Source: Flagellimonas sp. CMM7
Lineage (GTDB): Bacteria; Bacteroidota; Bacteroidia; Flavobacteriales; Flavobacteriaceae
NCBI RefSeq assembly: GCF_021390195.1
Contig: NZ_CP090003.1
Location: 4,051,501-4,115,500 of the forward strand
Direction of reading: 5' to 3'
Length of the DNA stretch: 64,000 nt
Shown here: one piece after another, positions 63,463 to 64,000 of the stretch
Layout of the letters: each line of letters begins with the position of its first letter
Numbering within the stretch: the stretch's first letter is position 1
Notes under the pieces: generated by a model
Database searches by the model: none
Told to the model about the DNA's origin: nothing
Seen by the model: the letters and a program-made list of their open reading frames with translations, nothing else
Program-made: the position numbers and the translations under genes

Positions 63463-63882
63463 TCAGAATCTTTTTTGATAGTGGTACCCTACCATTTGAT
63501 AGCCTTGACTTTCCCAAAATTTTTGACCAGATTCGTTCTTTGTATAACAATTAAGCTCTGAACCTTTACAGCCAATGGATTTAGCATAATTGAAAATCCA
63601 TTCCATCAGTTGTTTCCCTATACCCTTTCCTTGATATTCAGGTAGTATAAAAACATTATCAGGTTCAACATGTTTTCCAATGTAATATTTGGTCAATACC
63701 CACAAACCAGAAATACCAATAAGCTTGGAGCCTTCATAAATGCCTATACATTGATACCCATTTGAAAACATTTCTATCAATCTTTCATTCAAAATTTCAA
63801 TAGGAATAGAAGGGTCAAGGTTGTTCAAAAACGGAATAATAACTTCTTTGTCCTTTTCTTCTATGAATATTATAGTATACAT
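63463..63882 (-). CDS. GNAT family N-acetyltransferase between hisG and hisD
   Basis: A 139-residue acetyltransferase from the ATG at 63882 (a longer frame starts at 63903 within hisG). The acetyl-CoA loop is QGKGIGKQL in FILPEYQGKGIG. It begins one nt after the hisG stop, so it is translationally coupled to it. The substrate is unknown. It is the second GNAT inserted in the his operon. Confidence 0.88.
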   Translation of the reverse strand: MYTIIFIEEKDKEVIIPFLNNLDPSIPIEILNERLIEMFSNGYQCIGIYEGSKLIGISGLWVLTKYYIGKHVEPDNVFILPEYQGKGIGKQLMEWIFNYAKSIGCKGSELNCYTKNESGQKFWESQGYQMVGYHYQKRF

Positions 63883-63883
63883 G

Positions 63884-64000
63884 TTACAACACCATTTTTT
63901 CAATTGGACAAACCAAAATCCCTTCTGCTCCAGCCAACTTTAATTCGTCTATAACCTCCCAAAAAGTGTCCTTCTTAATTACGGTATGTACTGAACTCCA
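63884..64000 (-). CDS. hisG: ATP phosphoribosyltransferase HisG, C-terminal end (runs off the right edge)
   Basis: Thirty-eight codons and a stop. WSSVHTVIKKDTFWEVIDEL and AGAEGILVCPIEKMVL match the C-terminal ACT-like regulatory domain of the long HisG form, which catalyses and feedback-regulates the first step of histidine synthesis. The rest is outside the window. Confidence 0.9.
   Translation of the reverse strand, partial: WSSVHTVIKKDTFWEVIDELKLAGAEGILVCPIEKMVL

Noticed and set aside
1..64000. tRNA or rRNA genes
   Set aside because: I saw no convincing tRNA cloverleaf or rRNA segment, but no covariance-model search could be run.

Overview
The window is chromosomal DNA of a flavobacterium (Bacteroidetes, probably a marine Flavobacteriaceae). 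The base composition is AT-rich. The primary sigma factor is the short 287-residue RpoD type of that group. HisB and HisIE are fused genes, there are many short lipoproteins with an SC or AC lipobox, and Shine-Dalgarno signals are weak. These are sequence impressions; no database search was possible.

Layout. (1) 1-6962, minus strand: a compact molybdenum-enzyme operon encoding a Tat-exported isoquinoline 1-oxidoreductase-like pair (small 2Fe-2S subunit, large molybdopterin subunit), then MoaD, MoaA, a MobA-like transferase, a MoeB-rhodanese fusion, a TauE-type permease and the start of MoeA. (2) 7145-16190: cell-envelope and general genes (VWA lipoprotein, two DUF1080 proteins, a 3D-domain/amidase/M14 carboxypeptidase operon, pirin, a serine hydrolase, MenB). 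(3) 16357-32985: an accessory region, almost all on the plus strand, of unrelated single genes separated by related intergenic elements with a CGAACTTCG hairpin core. (4) 32987-55954: core genes (glycosyltransferase, helicase, RpoD, dipeptidase, PSD-type decarboxylase, BNR-repeat protein, the cysE-cysM pair, a MoxR-like AAA ATPase plus VWA pair and others). (5) 55963-64000, minus strand: a histidine operon (hisG, D, C, B, H, A, F, IE) with two GNAT genes, a DinB gene and a GIY-YIG nuclease gene inserted between the his genes.

The most interesting part is region 3. Four gene units (18645-20490, 20737-21210, 21474-22012, 32271-32965) each begin with a GTTGT- or GTTAC-type sequence and end with its reverse complement. 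The variable bases match across the gene, not across the intergenic element. This is the signature of integron-type gene cassettes with attC sites, but no integrase lies in the window and the elements are unlike textbook attC sites, so an uncharacterised cassette system is proposed as an inference.

A second mobile-looking unit is the 335-bp GIY-YIG element inside the his operon (57326-57660). Its tiny nuclease gene fits tightly between two inverted 19-bp palindromes. Two homologous micro-ORFs (36914-37135), two frameshifted genes (16357-17008 and 32323-32951), a perfect 20-bp palindrome (28813-28832) and a 13-bp-stem hairpin four bases before a CPBP protease start codon are further points of note.
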